Positions 16,977 to 26,445 are shown, counted from the first letter of the stretch. The stretch: DNA of 62,858 nt from Planctomycetota bacterium (GCA_002684655.1 NYVR01000001.1:1-62858); one strand, 5' to 3'. Translations and numbers: made by a program. Notes: generated by a model from the sequence alone, not told the origin.

Positions 16977-19112
16977 ATGGCATCTCTGATGCTTTCCCCA
17001 CTGCGTCTGTTGTTGTGCCTGTCGGTGACGTTAGCCGCGTCGCTGTGCGCTCAGAGTGATTCCAACTCCCTGCTCGCGGCCTCCTTGGAGCCGGCTGCGG
17101 CCGCGCCTAGCGAGGCGGTTGTGCCCGCTGGCGCCGCGCGGACGCAGGACCCGCCGCCACAGATCCCCGTGCCTGGTCTCGGCACCGTGCCGGGGCTGCT
17201 GCTCGACGGCGATGAAAAGGTCACGGTCACCGCTCGCTTTGATCCTCGGGCGGCGCGGGCAGGCGAGGTGACGACGCTCGTGCTCGACGTGGCGGTCGCT
17301 GATGGCTGGCACGCCTACGGCACGGAGGAGACCGGCCAGATCCCCGTCGAGTTCGCGCAGGACAAGCAGGACGTCGGCAGCCTCGTCTTCGAGGGCGACC
17401 CGGCGGTGCCGCCGGGTGACCCTGTCGAGGTCTTCGATACCGTCCAGTACCAGCTGCCGCACCACTTCGAGGTCCGGCAGGCGTTCCGCGTGCCAGGCGA
17501 CGCGGCGCCGCGTGAGGTCACCATCGGCGGCGTGCTTGACTACCAAGTCTGCAACGACGTCGGCTGTGACCCGCCCGACGAGGCCGCATACGAGGCGACG
17601 TTGACGGTAGAGGCCGGCGAGGCCCGCAGCGACCGCGTTGCGTCTCCTGTGGCAGGCGGTGAGAACAGCAGCGAAGGGGCGCTCGTCGCGGATGAGGCCG
17701 ACGCGCCCGTGGACGAGGACGACCCCTTCGGCAGCTGGTGGGCGTTGATCCTCGCCAGCATCGGCGGAGGGTTGTTCGCCCTCGCGATGCCGTGCACGTA
17801 TCCGATGATCCCGATCACGTTCAGCTTCTTCACTAAGCAGGCTGAGAAGGCAGGCGGCAAGGTGCTGCCGCTGACGATCACCTACGGCTTGGGCATTATT
17901 GCCATCTTCGTGTTCGTCGGCGTGGCGCTGTCAGCGGTCATCATCGATGTCGTCAACCACTGGGCGACCAACGCCGTCATCGGCGGCATGTTCTTCTTCT
18001 TCGCCGCGGTGCTCTTCGGTTGGGTCAGCCTCAACCCGCCGCAATATTTGCAGCAGATGGCTGCTAAGGCGCAGATGTCTGCTGCCAATAGCAGCGGCCC
18101 GAGCGGCGGATCCGGCCTGACACTGGGGGGGCTCGCGGGTGTGTTCTTCATGGGCGCAACCTTGGTGTTGACGTCGTTCACCTGCACCGCGCCGATCGTC
18201 GGCGCGCTGATCGGCGGGATCGCCAAGCACGGCACCCTGAAGGTGGCGATCGGCATGGGCATCTTCGGCCTGACAATGGCGATCCCATTCATGGCGCTGT
18301 CTCTAGCGCCGACGAAGGTTAAGGCCATGCCCAAGTCCGGTGAGTGGATGGAGACGCTGAAGATCTCCCTCGGCTTCGTCGAGCTGGCGGCGGCCTTCAA
18401 GTTCGTGTCGATGGTCGACATCTACTTCGGCTGGGACGCGCTACCACGCGAGCTGTTCCTGATGATCTGGGCCGCGGTGTTCGGTCTGTGGGCGCTCTAT
18501 CTGTTCGGCGTCATCCGTAAGGCTGGCACGCCCAGCATGGGCGTCGGCGCAGGCCGGATGGCAGGCGGCATGGTCGTGACCCTGCTCGCGACCTACTTCT
18601 TGTTCGGCGCGATGGGTAATCGGATGGACAAGATCATGACCGGCTTCGTGCCCGCCTACTCCAATCGGATCGTGATGAAAGGGGCGGGTGGCGGACCGAA
18701 GATCGAGGGCCACGTGGTCGTGAAGGACGACCCCCAGAAGGCAGCAGAGCTCGCCTTAAGTGACGGCAAGCTGGTGCTCTACAACTTCACCGGCTTCAAC
18801 TGAAACAGCTGCCGGATCATGGAAGAGACGATCTTCCTTGAGCAGGCGGTCGCCTCGCTCATGAAACAGCACCTGGTGGAAGCCCGGCTCCACACCGACT
18901 CGCCCAAGCACTTGACGGCCGAGCAGTTTGCAAACAACCGCGCTGCACAAGCCGAGCTCGCCGGCGTGAAGACCAACCCGTACTTCGTCATGGTCGACCC
19001 GGCTACGGGCGACAAGGTCGGGGAGTTCGCCCTCTCTGGCGGGTTCGGTGTCTGGCCTAGCAAGTGGACCGAGTTCTTGCAGCGCATGATCCGCAAGACG
19101 GGTCGCGGGTAG
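16977..19112 (+). CDS. DsbD-like thiol:disulfide interchange protein, putative selenoprotein (Sec609)
   Basis: DsbD passes electrons from the cytoplasm across the membrane to periplasmic disulfide substrates. From the ATG at 16977 the 711-residue readthrough product has a signal peptide (1-25); a periplasmic N-terminal domain with the reactive pair VCNDVGC (Cys192/Cys197); a polytopic core with MPCTYPMIP (Cys273) and FTCTAPIVG (Cys403); and a C-terminal thioredoxin-like domain. TGA at 18801-18803 interrupts this domain exactly at the first position of its CxxC: NFTGFN-TGA-NSC-RIMEE. The same frame then runs to 19112 and includes the cis-Pro loop TNPYFVMVDP. Decoding TGA as selenocysteine gives UNSC (Sec609, Cys612). 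Without readthrough the protein would lose its thioredoxin domain. A GTG at 16809 would add 56 residues before the signal peptide and is not favoured. Confidence 0.85.
18808..18850 (+). promoter_or_regulatory. SECIS-like hairpin downstream of the in-frame TGA
   Basis: A perfect 6-bp stem GGAAGA/TCTTCC (18821-18826 and 18832-18837) encloses the 5-nt loop GACGA. Below it the pairing continues with a few mismatches down to 18808/18850, giving about 15 pairs in all. The loop begins 23 nt after the TGA and its first base is G. Both features fit published descriptions of bacterial SECIS elements, which recruit SelB to a UGA just upstream. It lies entirely inside the coding sequence. GC-rich DNA forms hairpins easily, so the position counts for more than the stability. 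Confidence 0.65.
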
Positions 19113-19300
19113 TCCGCTCGCCGCGACGCCGACGTCTCGAACGCAGGCGGCGCGCACGACGGCGCGTCGATGTGGCGGTCGCGCCTCCGGAAACGTCCAA
19201 GCGCGTGTTCCGATCAGGCGGTAGATGGATCTGTCCGTCGCCCTGGTTGCGCGTGGGCTTTGACGCGGTCGCGCAGTTAGGGGGGATGTCGATGCTGAGT

Positions 19301-19327
19301 TTCACAAGTTCAGGCGGGCGCTAGAAT
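19301..19327 (+). promoter_or_regulatory. Sigma70-like promoter of the SGNH hydrolase gene
   Basis: TTCACA (19301-19306) and TAGAAT (19322-19327) are 15 bp apart and end 13 bp before the ATG at 19341. Such a short distance implies a very short leader. The AGATCCCG that follows is also seen after the -10 of the HEAT/VWA gene. Confidence 0.4.
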
Positions 19328-19340
19328 CTGGGAGATCCCG

Positions 19341-20420
19341 ATGCTGAATCGAGAAGACGACAACACACGGCAGCGCATCCCGAAGAGGCGCCGTTTGCTC
19401 GCGCTTGGTGTCGGGCTGGTTGTGGGACTTGTGGCGCTCGAGGTGATCCTTCAGGTCGCCGCTTACGTGATTTGGATGGGCGGCGCTTCGGGCGCGTCGC
19501 GGCCGGAGGCGGATCGCGTCGCCTTGTGTGTCGGCGACTCGTTCACCTACGGGCTGCACGCGACGTCGCCAGAGCAGTCTTATCCTGCACAGGCGCAGCG
19601 CGCTGCGGACGCGCAGGGCCCTGGAGATTGGGCGTTCGTCAACGGCGGGGTCCCGGGGCAGACGTCGCGTGACGTGCTGCAGCGGCTGCCAGGGCTTCTT
19701 CAGCAGCACCAACCCGACGTCGTCTATGTGCTGGTAGGGACCAACGACTACTTCTTCCGGCCAGCGAAGATGACGAGCGCTGGTGAGCCCGCAGGCTATC
19801 CGGTGCGCTGGCGGACGCTCCGACTCGCGCAGGTGCTCGTGGAGGCGCTGCGAAGATCTCCGCCCGCTGAACAGGGCGCGCCGTTCGTTGGACTGTGGCA
19901 CAACAGCCACGTCGAATTCGAGTTCTCGTCTGATGGGCGGTTCCGCTTCGGTGACCAATACTGGCAGTGGACCCGCCAAACTGACGATCGCTTGCGCCTG
20001 CAGACGCCAGACGGCGCGCAGATGTCGATGCATTGGCGCATGGACGGCGTGCGCCTTCGAGTGGAGTCAGATCTGTTCGGCGCGCCAAACCTGCTTGAGC
20101 CAGGGGCGTTACCGGGCCCGCTTGTCGAGGTGTTGCAGCACCACCTCGGCCTCGTGGCGGCGGTCTGTGCAGCCGCCGAGAGCCGCTGCGTCCTGCTCAA
20201 CTATCCACCGGAAAAGTACGCCGTGCCTGGCCTCAACGAGGCACTGCGGTCTGCGGCGAGCGAGGTCGGGGTCGAATTGATCGACGTCGAAGCGCGCTTC
20301 CGCGCCCTCGGCAACCGCAAGGCGCGCGCGCCCTACTTCGTAACGGACGGGCACTGCTCTGACCTAGGCTATGGCGTGATGGCGCGGTCGGTCCTCGAGC
20401 ATGCGCGCGAGATGCGCTGA
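19341..20420 (+). CDS. Membrane-anchored SGNH/GDSL hydrolase
   Basis: SGNH hydrolases are serine esterases or acetylhydrolases that often act on cell-surface glycans. The 359-aa product has one N-terminal transmembrane helix (about 19-46) after a basic RRIPKRRR-like stretch, so the catalytic domain should face outward. Block I is GDSFTYG with Ser67, block III is VGTNDYFF, and the catalytic Asp336/His338 pair lies in TDGHCSDLGYG near the C-terminus, so the active site is complete. It has its own promoter-like sequence, and no operon partner is evident. Confidence 0.85.
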   Translation: MLNREDDNTRQRIPKRRRLLALGVGLVVGLVALEVILQVAAYVIWMGGASGASRPEADRVALCVGDSFTYGLHATSPEQSYPAQAQRAADAQGPGDWAFVNGGVPGQTSRDVLQRLPGLLQQHQPDVVYVLVGTNDYFFRPAKMTSAGEPAGYPVRWRTLRLAQVLVEALRRSPPAEQGAPFVGLWHNSHVEFEFSSDGRFRFGDQYWQWTRQTDDRLRLQTPDGAQMSMHWRMDGVRLRVESDLFGAPNLLEPGALPGPLVEVLQHHLGLVAAVCAAAESRCVLLNYPPEKYAVPGLNEALRSAASEVGVELIDVEARFRALGNRKARAPYFVTDGHCSDLGYGVMARSVLEHAREMR

Positions 20421-20472
20421 CGCGCCTTATTCGCGCGCGGCGCGACCAGCGGCGGCCAAGACCTTCGCTGCG

Positions 20473-22092
20473 TTACTTGGAGTAGCAGCGCAGCAGCGCC
20501 GGCGCGAGGTCGGCCATCGGGAACGACACCCATTCGTCTGGGAGGCGTAGACCCGCAGCGAAGCCGAGCTCATCTAGGCGCCTCAATAGTCCAGGGCGGT
20601 TGGTGAGCACGTGAATCGGCACGTCCGCAGACATGTCAGCCGGTCGTGCGCTGCGTGAGATCGGCGGCTGGTGGTCACCGATAACGAAGACCAGGGAGGG
20701 GCGACTAAGCTGCTGAGCGAAGCCGAACGCGCACTGGAGCGCGTAGTTGATGGAATCGCTATACGCGACCGTTAGGCCGTCTGCGTGGGGCACGTCCGTG
20801 TAATCGAAGGCGTGACGTCGGGCTGGTTCTTCGGCGAACGTCTGCTCGTCGATCTGCCAGTCCTCGACATAGCGCGGGATCGCCGACCAAGGCGCGTGGC
20901 TCGACACGGATACGAACATCGAGAACACTGGCTTTGTCGCAGGTTGGACGGCGTGCTTCAGCAAGCGGTGTAGACCGTACTGATCGGGGATTCTGCCGAA
21001 GTGGTAGACGAACCCTTCGTAAGGAAGCTCCGGTTGGGCAAAGCCCTGCTCGACGCCGTAGAAGTCGTAGCCAGCCAGCCAGTGGAACGGCATCTGCGGC
21101 ATCATCTCCACCGTGTGCCACCCAGCGTTCCGCATGTGCTTGGACAGCGGGACCAGCTCACTCGCGATCACCATCTCCCACGTGAGGCGATCGCGGACGG
21201 GCAGGCCGCCCAGCAGCTCGGCGTGCGCGCGCTCGGACGCTCCGCCGATGACGGCAGGCGCGACGGCTCCGGTGCGGGCCTCGAAGCCGCTCGCTGCGAG
21301 CGACGCACCCCAGCGCGCGACGTTCTCGAGCAGCGCTGGTCGTACGTCGTGGTGGCGCCAGGCGAAGCGGCCGTAGGACTCCACGACCACGAAATGCACG
21401 TCGACCCCGTCGAGGTGCTCCAGGCCGTGCGGCACCTCGTTCATGCGGCGGGTCCCGGCTTCGATCTGCTCGCGGATCGGCTGGCGCACGATGTCCGGGT
21501 CGATCCACAAGCGGGTAGAGCGGATCGCCTCGTCGCAGAGCCGCAGCAGCGACGACGGCCGCCACCACTCCGCGCCGCTTTGAGAGCAGGCAGGGGCGAC
21601 CCATCCCCCGATCACCAGTAGTTGGCTGATGACGATCGCTGACCAGGCGACGCTCAATCTCTTCGATTCGACCGCGATTCGTTGGAAAGCGCGCGCCGTG
21701 ATCCACGTAATCGCGAGCGGAGCAGCAACGGCGACCGCCGCCCATGTCCATCTCACGGCGTCCGCCTCGTCTTTGAGCCAGACAAAGAACAACGCGTAGA
21801 ACAGTTTGCAGTCAGCGAGCTCGAACGTCCTCCCCTGCAACTCCATCACGAGCTCGGACGCGGCCCGAAAGATGGAAGAGAGTACGAGGAGCCACGCCGC
21901 GACGTGTGCCGTCACACGTGGTCGATCAGCGCCCCCGCCGATCGCAACGAACGCGAGCAAGAGCACCGCATCAACCGAGAAGGCGGCGAACATGTCGGAT
22001 GGGATACGCGTGATCGGGTGTGTGAGCACCGCGATCGCCTGAATCCACAGCAGCGCTAGCGCAGTCCAGAAGATGCGTTGCCAGATCTTCAT
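20473..22092 (-). CDS. Membrane sulfatase/LtaS-like phosphotransferase family protein
   Basis: The 539-aa product has about five transmembrane helices in residues 1-195 and a large extracytoplasmic domain of the alkaline phosphatase/sulfatase superfamily. Recognisable metal-site landmarks are VVVESYG (as in LtaS and EptA-type enzymes), VSVSSHAPW and IGDHQPP. No formylglycine motif (CxPxR) is present, so it is more likely a phosphoglycerol or phosphoethanolamine-type transferase than a sulfatase. The start ATG at 22092 overlaps the upstream gene's stop as ATGA; a longer frame to 22233 is Arg-rich and unlikely. It is translationally coupled to the polytopic membrane protein upstream. Confidence 0.8.
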   Translation of the reverse strand: MKIWQRIFWTALALLWIQAIAVLTHPITRIPSDMFAAFSVDAVLLLAFVAIGGGADRPRVTAHVAAWLLVLSSIFRAASELVMELQGRTFELADCKLFYALFFVWLKDEADAVRWTWAAVAVAAPLAITWITARAFQRIAVESKRLSVAWSAIVISQLLVIGGWVAPACSQSGAEWWRPSSLLRLCDEAIRSTRLWIDPDIVRQPIREQIEAGTRRMNEVPHGLEHLDGVDVHFVVVESYGRFAWRHHDVRPALLENVARWGASLAASGFEARTGAVAPAVIGGASERAHAELLGGLPVRDRLTWEMVIASELVPLSKHMRNAGWHTVEMMPQMPFHWLAGYDFYGVEQGFAQPELPYEGFVYHFGRIPDQYGLHRLLKHAVQPATKPVFSMFVSVSSHAPWSAIPRYVEDWQIDEQTFAEEPARRHAFDYTDVPHADGLTVAYSDSINYALQCAFGFAQQLSRPSLVFVIGDHQPPISRSARPADMSADVPIHVLTNRPGLLRRLDELGFAAGLRLPDEWVSFPMADLAPALLRCYSK

Positions 22093-23762
22093 GATCCGGT
22101 GCCAGTTTGAACTCGCCCGTCCTTCAAGACGTACGGCCCGCCCATCGGCGCGAACGCGCGCTGGTCTACGAGATAGCCTGTCGCCCGGACTGTCGTTCCG
22201 TCCGCGAGGGGCGCGTCGAGCTGCACTTCCCACGTGACGGAACGCCCAGCGTTCTCGAAGTCAGGTCTGGCGTAGCCAATAACGCGCGGCGGCCCGTTCT
22301 TTGGGAACGCGACGACCGCGACCCGCTGGATGGCGGACCGCAAGGAGCTGCGCACTTCGCCGCGGACGACGTCGGCGGTCCCGCCCGTGATATGGCCGCG
22401 CCCGCCGCTTTCGCGGCCGAACGACGCGAGGGGGTCCACCGCGACGTCGTCCAGCGCCGGCACCCATCCGCGCTCGCGTAGGCGCTGCCACTGATCGGGT
22501 GATCGCACAGCGCGACTCAGGCCGCCGTCGGGCACAGAGTCGCCCAGCGCCACGGCTGCTTGGAGGCGTTGGGCGCGCATGTTCGCCAGCCGCAGCGTCT
22601 CGATCCCGCGTTGCCAGTCCTGCGCCGCAACGACCAAGAGGCCGCCGAGCGGGACGATTAAGAGCCCGCGACCGAAGCGGACTGCGATTACGCCCAACGC
22701 GCCGATCGGCACGAAGCAGGACCCGTAGGTCGCTTCACGCAGCGTCCCGACGGCGGGGATGCCTTCGTAGCGAAGCGCGCCTGCCAGCACGACCAGCAAA
22801 CCGAAGCACCAACAACTCCACCACGGCGCGCACCGCGACAGCGCTTCAGGCGAGCGGTCCCCTGTCCAACGAACGAGCGCCGGCAAGAGCAACGTGGTCG
22901 CGCCCAGCACGTATTCGTCGATCGTGAACAGGGGAAAGACGTCGAGCCACGCTGCACCGATCGCGCGCACTAGGTCAGCGATGGTCGCCGCGGGCGCTGA
23001 GATGAGCGCGCTGAGCCAGTCTGCTTCGCCGACCCCGAAGCCGGGGACCGTACGCAGACTGACCGCGCCTGCGACGTTGGTCACCAAGAGCAGCGACCCG
23101 ATCCAGGCGACGGTTCGCGGGCGGTTGTTCGCGCGAGCGCACGCGAGCATCGCTGGTATCAGCGCGAATCCAATCAGCGCGCCGTGTATGTGGGCGAAAG
23201 GCGCGATCGCAGCCAAGATCACGGCGGCGGCTACGCGCGGGGTCGCGCGCTGCCTACCGCCGAGGAGCCGAACCGCGGAGGCGAATATCCCCGTCGCGAT
23301 CAGGACGCCCACTCGCTGGCCGTGAAGCCAAGTGGCCCCCCAGGCCGGCGACGCGAACAAGAGCCCGAACAGCAGGAACCGCGCCGCTGCTTGTGCGGCG
23401 CCCTCACCACCGATCGATTTGCGGGCGATCGAGGCCATCGCCTCGATCAGCAAGATCAGGCACACAAGGTTCAGCCAAACAACGGAGCTGACGGTCGCGC
23501 CCGGGATGTTTAGCGCCGCCATATGGACCAAGCGCGCTACGACGTGCATCGGCTCGTCGGTGATCGCAGCCCACTGCTCGAAGTCCCAGCGCGGCGTCAC
23601 CTCGCCCAGCGCTGCGCGATCCGCGAAGCTCTCCGGCAAGACGGAAGAGAGGGAACACCAGTAGCCCGCCGCCGCGACCGGGAGCGCCGCGACAAGGCAC
23701 CAAACCAGGCGCAGCCATCTCGTCGACGACGCCGCGCCTTGTATCCGGGCCGGTTGTTCCAT
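22089..23762 (-). CDS. Polytopic membrane protein of unknown function
   Basis: The 557-aa product has roughly ten hydrophobic helices (from VWCLVAALPVAAAGYW at about 20-36 to the VPLGGLLVVAA region near 375), followed by a soluble C-terminal part of about 160 residues rich in strands (GYARPDFENAGRSVTWEVQL). The general form resembles glycosyltransferase-C or mannosyltransferase-like membrane proteins, but I see no diagnostic DD or ED motif in the first loop, so no enzyme is assigned. Its stop overlaps the start of the LtaS-like gene, suggesting that the two act together on an envelope component. Confidence 0.65.
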   Translation of the reverse strand: MEQPARIQGAASSTRWLRLVWCLVAALPVAAAGYWCSLSSVLPESFADRAALGEVTPRWDFEQWAAITDEPMHVVARLVHMAALNIPGATVSSVVWLNLVCLILLIEAMASIARKSIGGEGAAQAAARFLLFGLLFASPAWGATWLHGQRVGVLIATGIFASAVRLLGGRQRATPRVAAAVILAAIAPFAHIHGALIGFALIPAMLACARANNRPRTVAWIGSLLLVTNVAGAVSLRTVPGFGVGEADWLSALISAPAATIADLVRAIGAAWLDVFPLFTIDEYVLGATTLLLPALVRWTGDRSPEALSRCAPWWSCWCFGLLVVLAGALRYEGIPAVGTLREATYGSCFVPIGALGVIAVRFGRGLLIVPLGGLLVVAAQDWQRGIETLRLANMRAQRLQAAVALGDSVPDGGLSRAVRSPDQWQRLRERGWVPALDDVAVDPLASFGRESGGRGHITGGTADVVRGEVRSSLRSAIQRVAVVAFPKNGPPRVIGYARPDFENAGRSVTWEVQLDAPLADGTTVRATGYLVDQRAFAPMGGPYVLKDGRVQTGTGS

Positions 23763-23826
23763 CGAGACAGAGTAGCAGGCCGCCCCGCGTGATGGGCATA
23801 CGCTGGCGGGCCCGCGCTCGCTCTAC

Positions 23827-25092
23827 CTAGGAAGCCGGTAGCTCGTAGCCGGCGCGGCGCTCGTAGTCGCAGAGCGCGTTTGCTTCATCGTCGCCGACGA
23901 ACTGCCACGCGTCAGCATCCCAGCGCAGTGGCCGACCGAGACGATAGGCGACGTTGAGCAGATGGCAGATCGCGACGCTGCCTGCGCCTACTTCGACCGG
24001 GCACGTCGTCGGCTCGCCGCCGCGGATGGCTTGCAGCCAGTCCTGAGCATGGCTCTTGCGTCGCGGCAGCCGCGCGGCGTCCTCCGGTAGCGGCTCCTCG
24101 AGCAGCTTCGCCGGTTCCGCGCCGATGCGCGGGCGGTCGACAGCGAGGGTGCCCTTGGCGCCAACGAAGGTCGCGCCGCTACGGCCGCCGTGTACGACCC
24201 GTACGCCGTCGTCGAAGACGACCGAGGCGCCGGTCGTCGCGCCTTTGACGTGCGGCGGGTGCACCTCCACGGGACCGCTGCCGTCTCGGCCAAGCGCCCA
24301 CATGGCGATGTCGAAGTGGTGCGCGCCCATGTCGGCGAGGCCGCCGCCTGCGTATTCCCAATACTTGCGCCAGGAAGGGTAGTGTGTGTGCACGCCTCGT
24401 GGTGAGAGGTCGGAGTGGTAGGCGCGTCTTGGCGCTGGGCCGAGCCATCGGTCCCAGTCTAGCCCGGGCTCGGGGTCTTGGGCTCCGAGCGCGCATGCCA
24501 TCGGCGGATCTCCGACGCCGACGTGCACCGTCAGGATCTCGCCGAGCCGTCCGTTCCGTATCAACTCCGCTGCGCGCACGAATCGCTGGCCGAATTCCGT
24601 GCGCTGCTGACTGCCTGTCTGGAAGACGACGCCAGCCTTTTGGACGGCGGGGATCACCAGCTGCGCCTCGCGCAGCGTCAAGGTCAGCGGCTTCTCGCAG
24701 TAGATGTGCTTGCCGCGCTTGGCGGCGTCGAGGATCTGGTGAGCGTGCCAGTGGTCGGGCGTCGCGATCACGACAGCGTCAACGTCGTCGCGGCTCATCG
24801 CGTCCTCATGCCGCGTGGTCGCGTAGCAGTCTCTGCCCTGCTGCCGTTTGTCAGCGAGCTTTTTCGCGTCGTCAAGTCGGCTCTTGTCAACGTCGCAGAC
24901 GGCGACGACTTCGAAGCCGTCGCCAAGAAACGCGCCGCGCATCAGGTTCATACCGCGTTTGCCGGGCCCGATAACTGCGACACGAACGGGAGGGCGTTGC
25001 GTGTTAAAGAGCTCGATTGACGGCAACGTGGAGGCGAGCGCGGCTGCGGTCGCGCTGCGGTGAAAGTCTCGTCGGGAGAGGAGGTTTGTCAT
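23827..25092 (-). CDS. Gfo/Idh/MocA family oxidoreductase with Tat-type signal
   Basis: NAD(P)-dependent dehydrogenases of this family act on sugars, inositols and related polyols. The N-terminus LLSRRDFHRSATAAALAST is a twin-arginine signal, indicating export of a folded, cofactor-loaded protein. The Rossmann nucleotide loop is VAVIGPGKRGMN, followed by ATPDHWHAHQILDAAKRGKH and the family EKP motif (YCEKPLTLTLREA). The substrate domain contains GGGLADMGAHHFDIAMWALG, with the His pair often found at the active site. At 421 aa it is full length. Tat-exported members are very numerous in planctomycetes. It appears to be monocistronic. Confidence 0.93.
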   Translation of the reverse strand: MTNLLSRRDFHRSATAAALASTLPSIELFNTQRPPVRVAVIGPGKRGMNLMRGAFLGDGFEVVAVCDVDKSRLDDAKKLADKRQQGRDCYATTRHEDAMSRDDVDAVVIATPDHWHAHQILDAAKRGKHIYCEKPLTLTLREAQLVIPAVQKAGVVFQTGSQQRTEFGQRFVRAAELIRNGRLGEILTVHVGVGDPPMACALGAQDPEPGLDWDRWLGPAPRRAYHSDLSPRGVHTHYPSWRKYWEYAGGGLADMGAHHFDIAMWALGRDGSGPVEVHPPHVKGATTGASVVFDDGVRVVHGGRSGATFVGAKGTLAVDRPRIGAEPAKLLEEPLPEDAARLPRRKSHAQDWLQAIRGGEPTTCPVEVGAGSVAICHLLNVAYRLGRPLRWDADAWQFVGDDEANALCDYERRAGYELPAS

Positions 25093-25228
25093 GGTGGGAT
25101 CTGCCGCGGTACGGCGCGGGCAGCCTCATTATCGCCTCCGCGCGTCGGGCTGCCCAGCATCGTCCGAGCGCGGGCTCGGCTTAGTTGTTTGTCCGGCGCG
25201 TCTTCGCGCGGCTGGGCGTCGCGCCCGA

Positions 25229-26269
25229 CTAGCGCTGCTTCGACGCGTCCTCTACGCCGCATCGCGCACGCAGCGCCGAGGCGACACGATCCAGCTGCTG
25301 CTGGTGCTCTTCCCAGGCTTGAAACAGCCCCATGCTGTTTGGCGCCACCATGGTCGCCATGGCTGCTGCGAGCGCTTCGCCGATCCCATCCTGAAGGATG
25401 TCTGTCGCCCGGTTGTTGTCGAACTTCGCCTTTAGGGCCGTGCTGGCCGCCTCAGTCGCTGCGCGGAGCTTGTCTGCGTCACCGGCGCGCGCGGTCCGCA
25501 GCGGCTCGACGAAGGCGTCGATCATCTCGATCGCGCGCGCTCGCGCCGCCTGGATAGCTGCGGTGTTTTTCATCGCAGGCTCGTTCAGCGCGGTCAGCAG
25601 GATCCTCGCATCGGCGACGGCGAGGTCGGCGAGCCGTCGCAGGGAGCAGCCTCTCTGACGTGCTTCGACCGCTTTGAGCGCGCGCCGTAAGGACGCTAGC
25701 TGCAGCTCGCTTGCTCCACGTAGGTTTAGCACGGCTTCGCAGATCAACAACGCGCCGCTGGCGAGGTTGCTCGCCATCAACATCGAGAAGACGCTGCCCT
25801 GTTGTTCGACGTGTTGGGCCGCGGCGAGCAGTGTTTCTGCGTCAGCGATCGCCGCGTCTGGACGCGCAGTGACCACGCTGAAAGCGTGCGCGATGATGAA
25901 TGTCCGCGCCGTGAGGAAGTCTCGCCTGCGATCTGTGATTTCGTCGCGGATCAGGGTCTCACTAGACGGCTCATCGAAGACGCAGCGTTTATGAATAGCC
26001 GCTTGCGCGAAAAGCGTGCGCGCGACCGCCGTCTTTTCGATCAACTCAGGCCAAGGCGCTGATCGAAACGTCGCGACGTCAGCTAAGTCGAGCTCTGGGT
26101 AGTCGACTGGATCGCCGGTTTTGCTCTGCAGCGCCCGGTCCATCTCGACGAATGATCGGCGGTAGAGCGGCGCAGCGTTAGGAGAGGGCTGCTGCGTCGC
26201 CGCTGCACCGCAGGCTAGGTAGAGCGCTGCGGTTGCCGCAGCAGACCTAAGAGAGCAGGGCGACCTCAT
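25229..26269 (-). CDS. Exported alpha-helical hypothetical protein
   Basis: I do not recognise a family. From the ATG at 26269 the 346-aa product has a signal sequence (SLRSAAATAALYLACGAAATQ), possibly a lipoprotein with Cys about residue 20 (ALYLACG, imperfect lipobox). The remainder is almost entirely helical, rich in Ala, Arg and Leu, for example LLAAAQHVEQQGSVFSMLMAS, and resembles uncharacterised planctomycete exported proteins. A longer frame starts at 26317 but would place charged residues before the signal. An unusual 19-bp set of interlocked palindromes lies about 160 bp upstream. Confidence 0.6.
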   Translation of the reverse strand: MRSPCSLRSAAATAALYLACGAAATQQPSPNAAPLYRRSFVEMDRALQSKTGDPVDYPELDLADVATFRSAPWPELIEKTAVARTLFAQAAIHKRCVFDEPSSETLIRDEITDRRRDFLTARTFIIAHAFSVVTARPDAAIADAETLLAAAQHVEQQGSVFSMLMASNLASGALLICEAVLNLRGASELQLASLRRALKAVEARQRGCSLRRLADLAVADARILLTALNEPAMKNTAAIQAARARAIEMIDAFVEPLRTARAGDADKLRAATEAASTALKAKFDNNRATDILQDGIGEALAAAMATMVAPNSMGLFQAWEEHQQQLDRVASALRARCGVEDASKQR

Positions 26270-26426
26270 GGTTCTCACTTTCGCGTTCGTTTTGCGTTGG
26301 AGCGCCGCGGCGGCCATTCGACGTCGACGACGACTGGGGCGCGCTCCCTCTAGGTCTACGAAAAGGGAGGCCCGCGGTCTATGTCTCGCGAAGACGGGAT
26401 GTCCTTGGCACCACGTATGGGGTCCT

Positions 26427-26445
26427 AGTGACAGTCACTGTGACT
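26427..26445. repeat. Interlocked 5-bp half-sites in alternating orientation
   Basis: The 19-bp sequence contains GTGAC (26428-26432), GTCAC (26434-26438) and GTGAC (26440-26444) at exact 6-bp spacing, forming two overlapping perfect palindromes, AGTGAC-A-GTCACT and AGTCAC-T-GTGACT. It lies between the helicase gene start side and the exported hypothetical gene, about 160 bp upstream of the latter. It could be an operator for a dimeric or tetrameric regulator; no T-tract follows, so a terminator is unlikely. Confidence 0.5.

Noticed and set aside
18801-18803. TGA reassigned to Trp or Gly across the genome (code 4 or 25)
   Set aside because: TGA clearly ends many genes here, including efp, hpnC, hpnD and the sigma factor.
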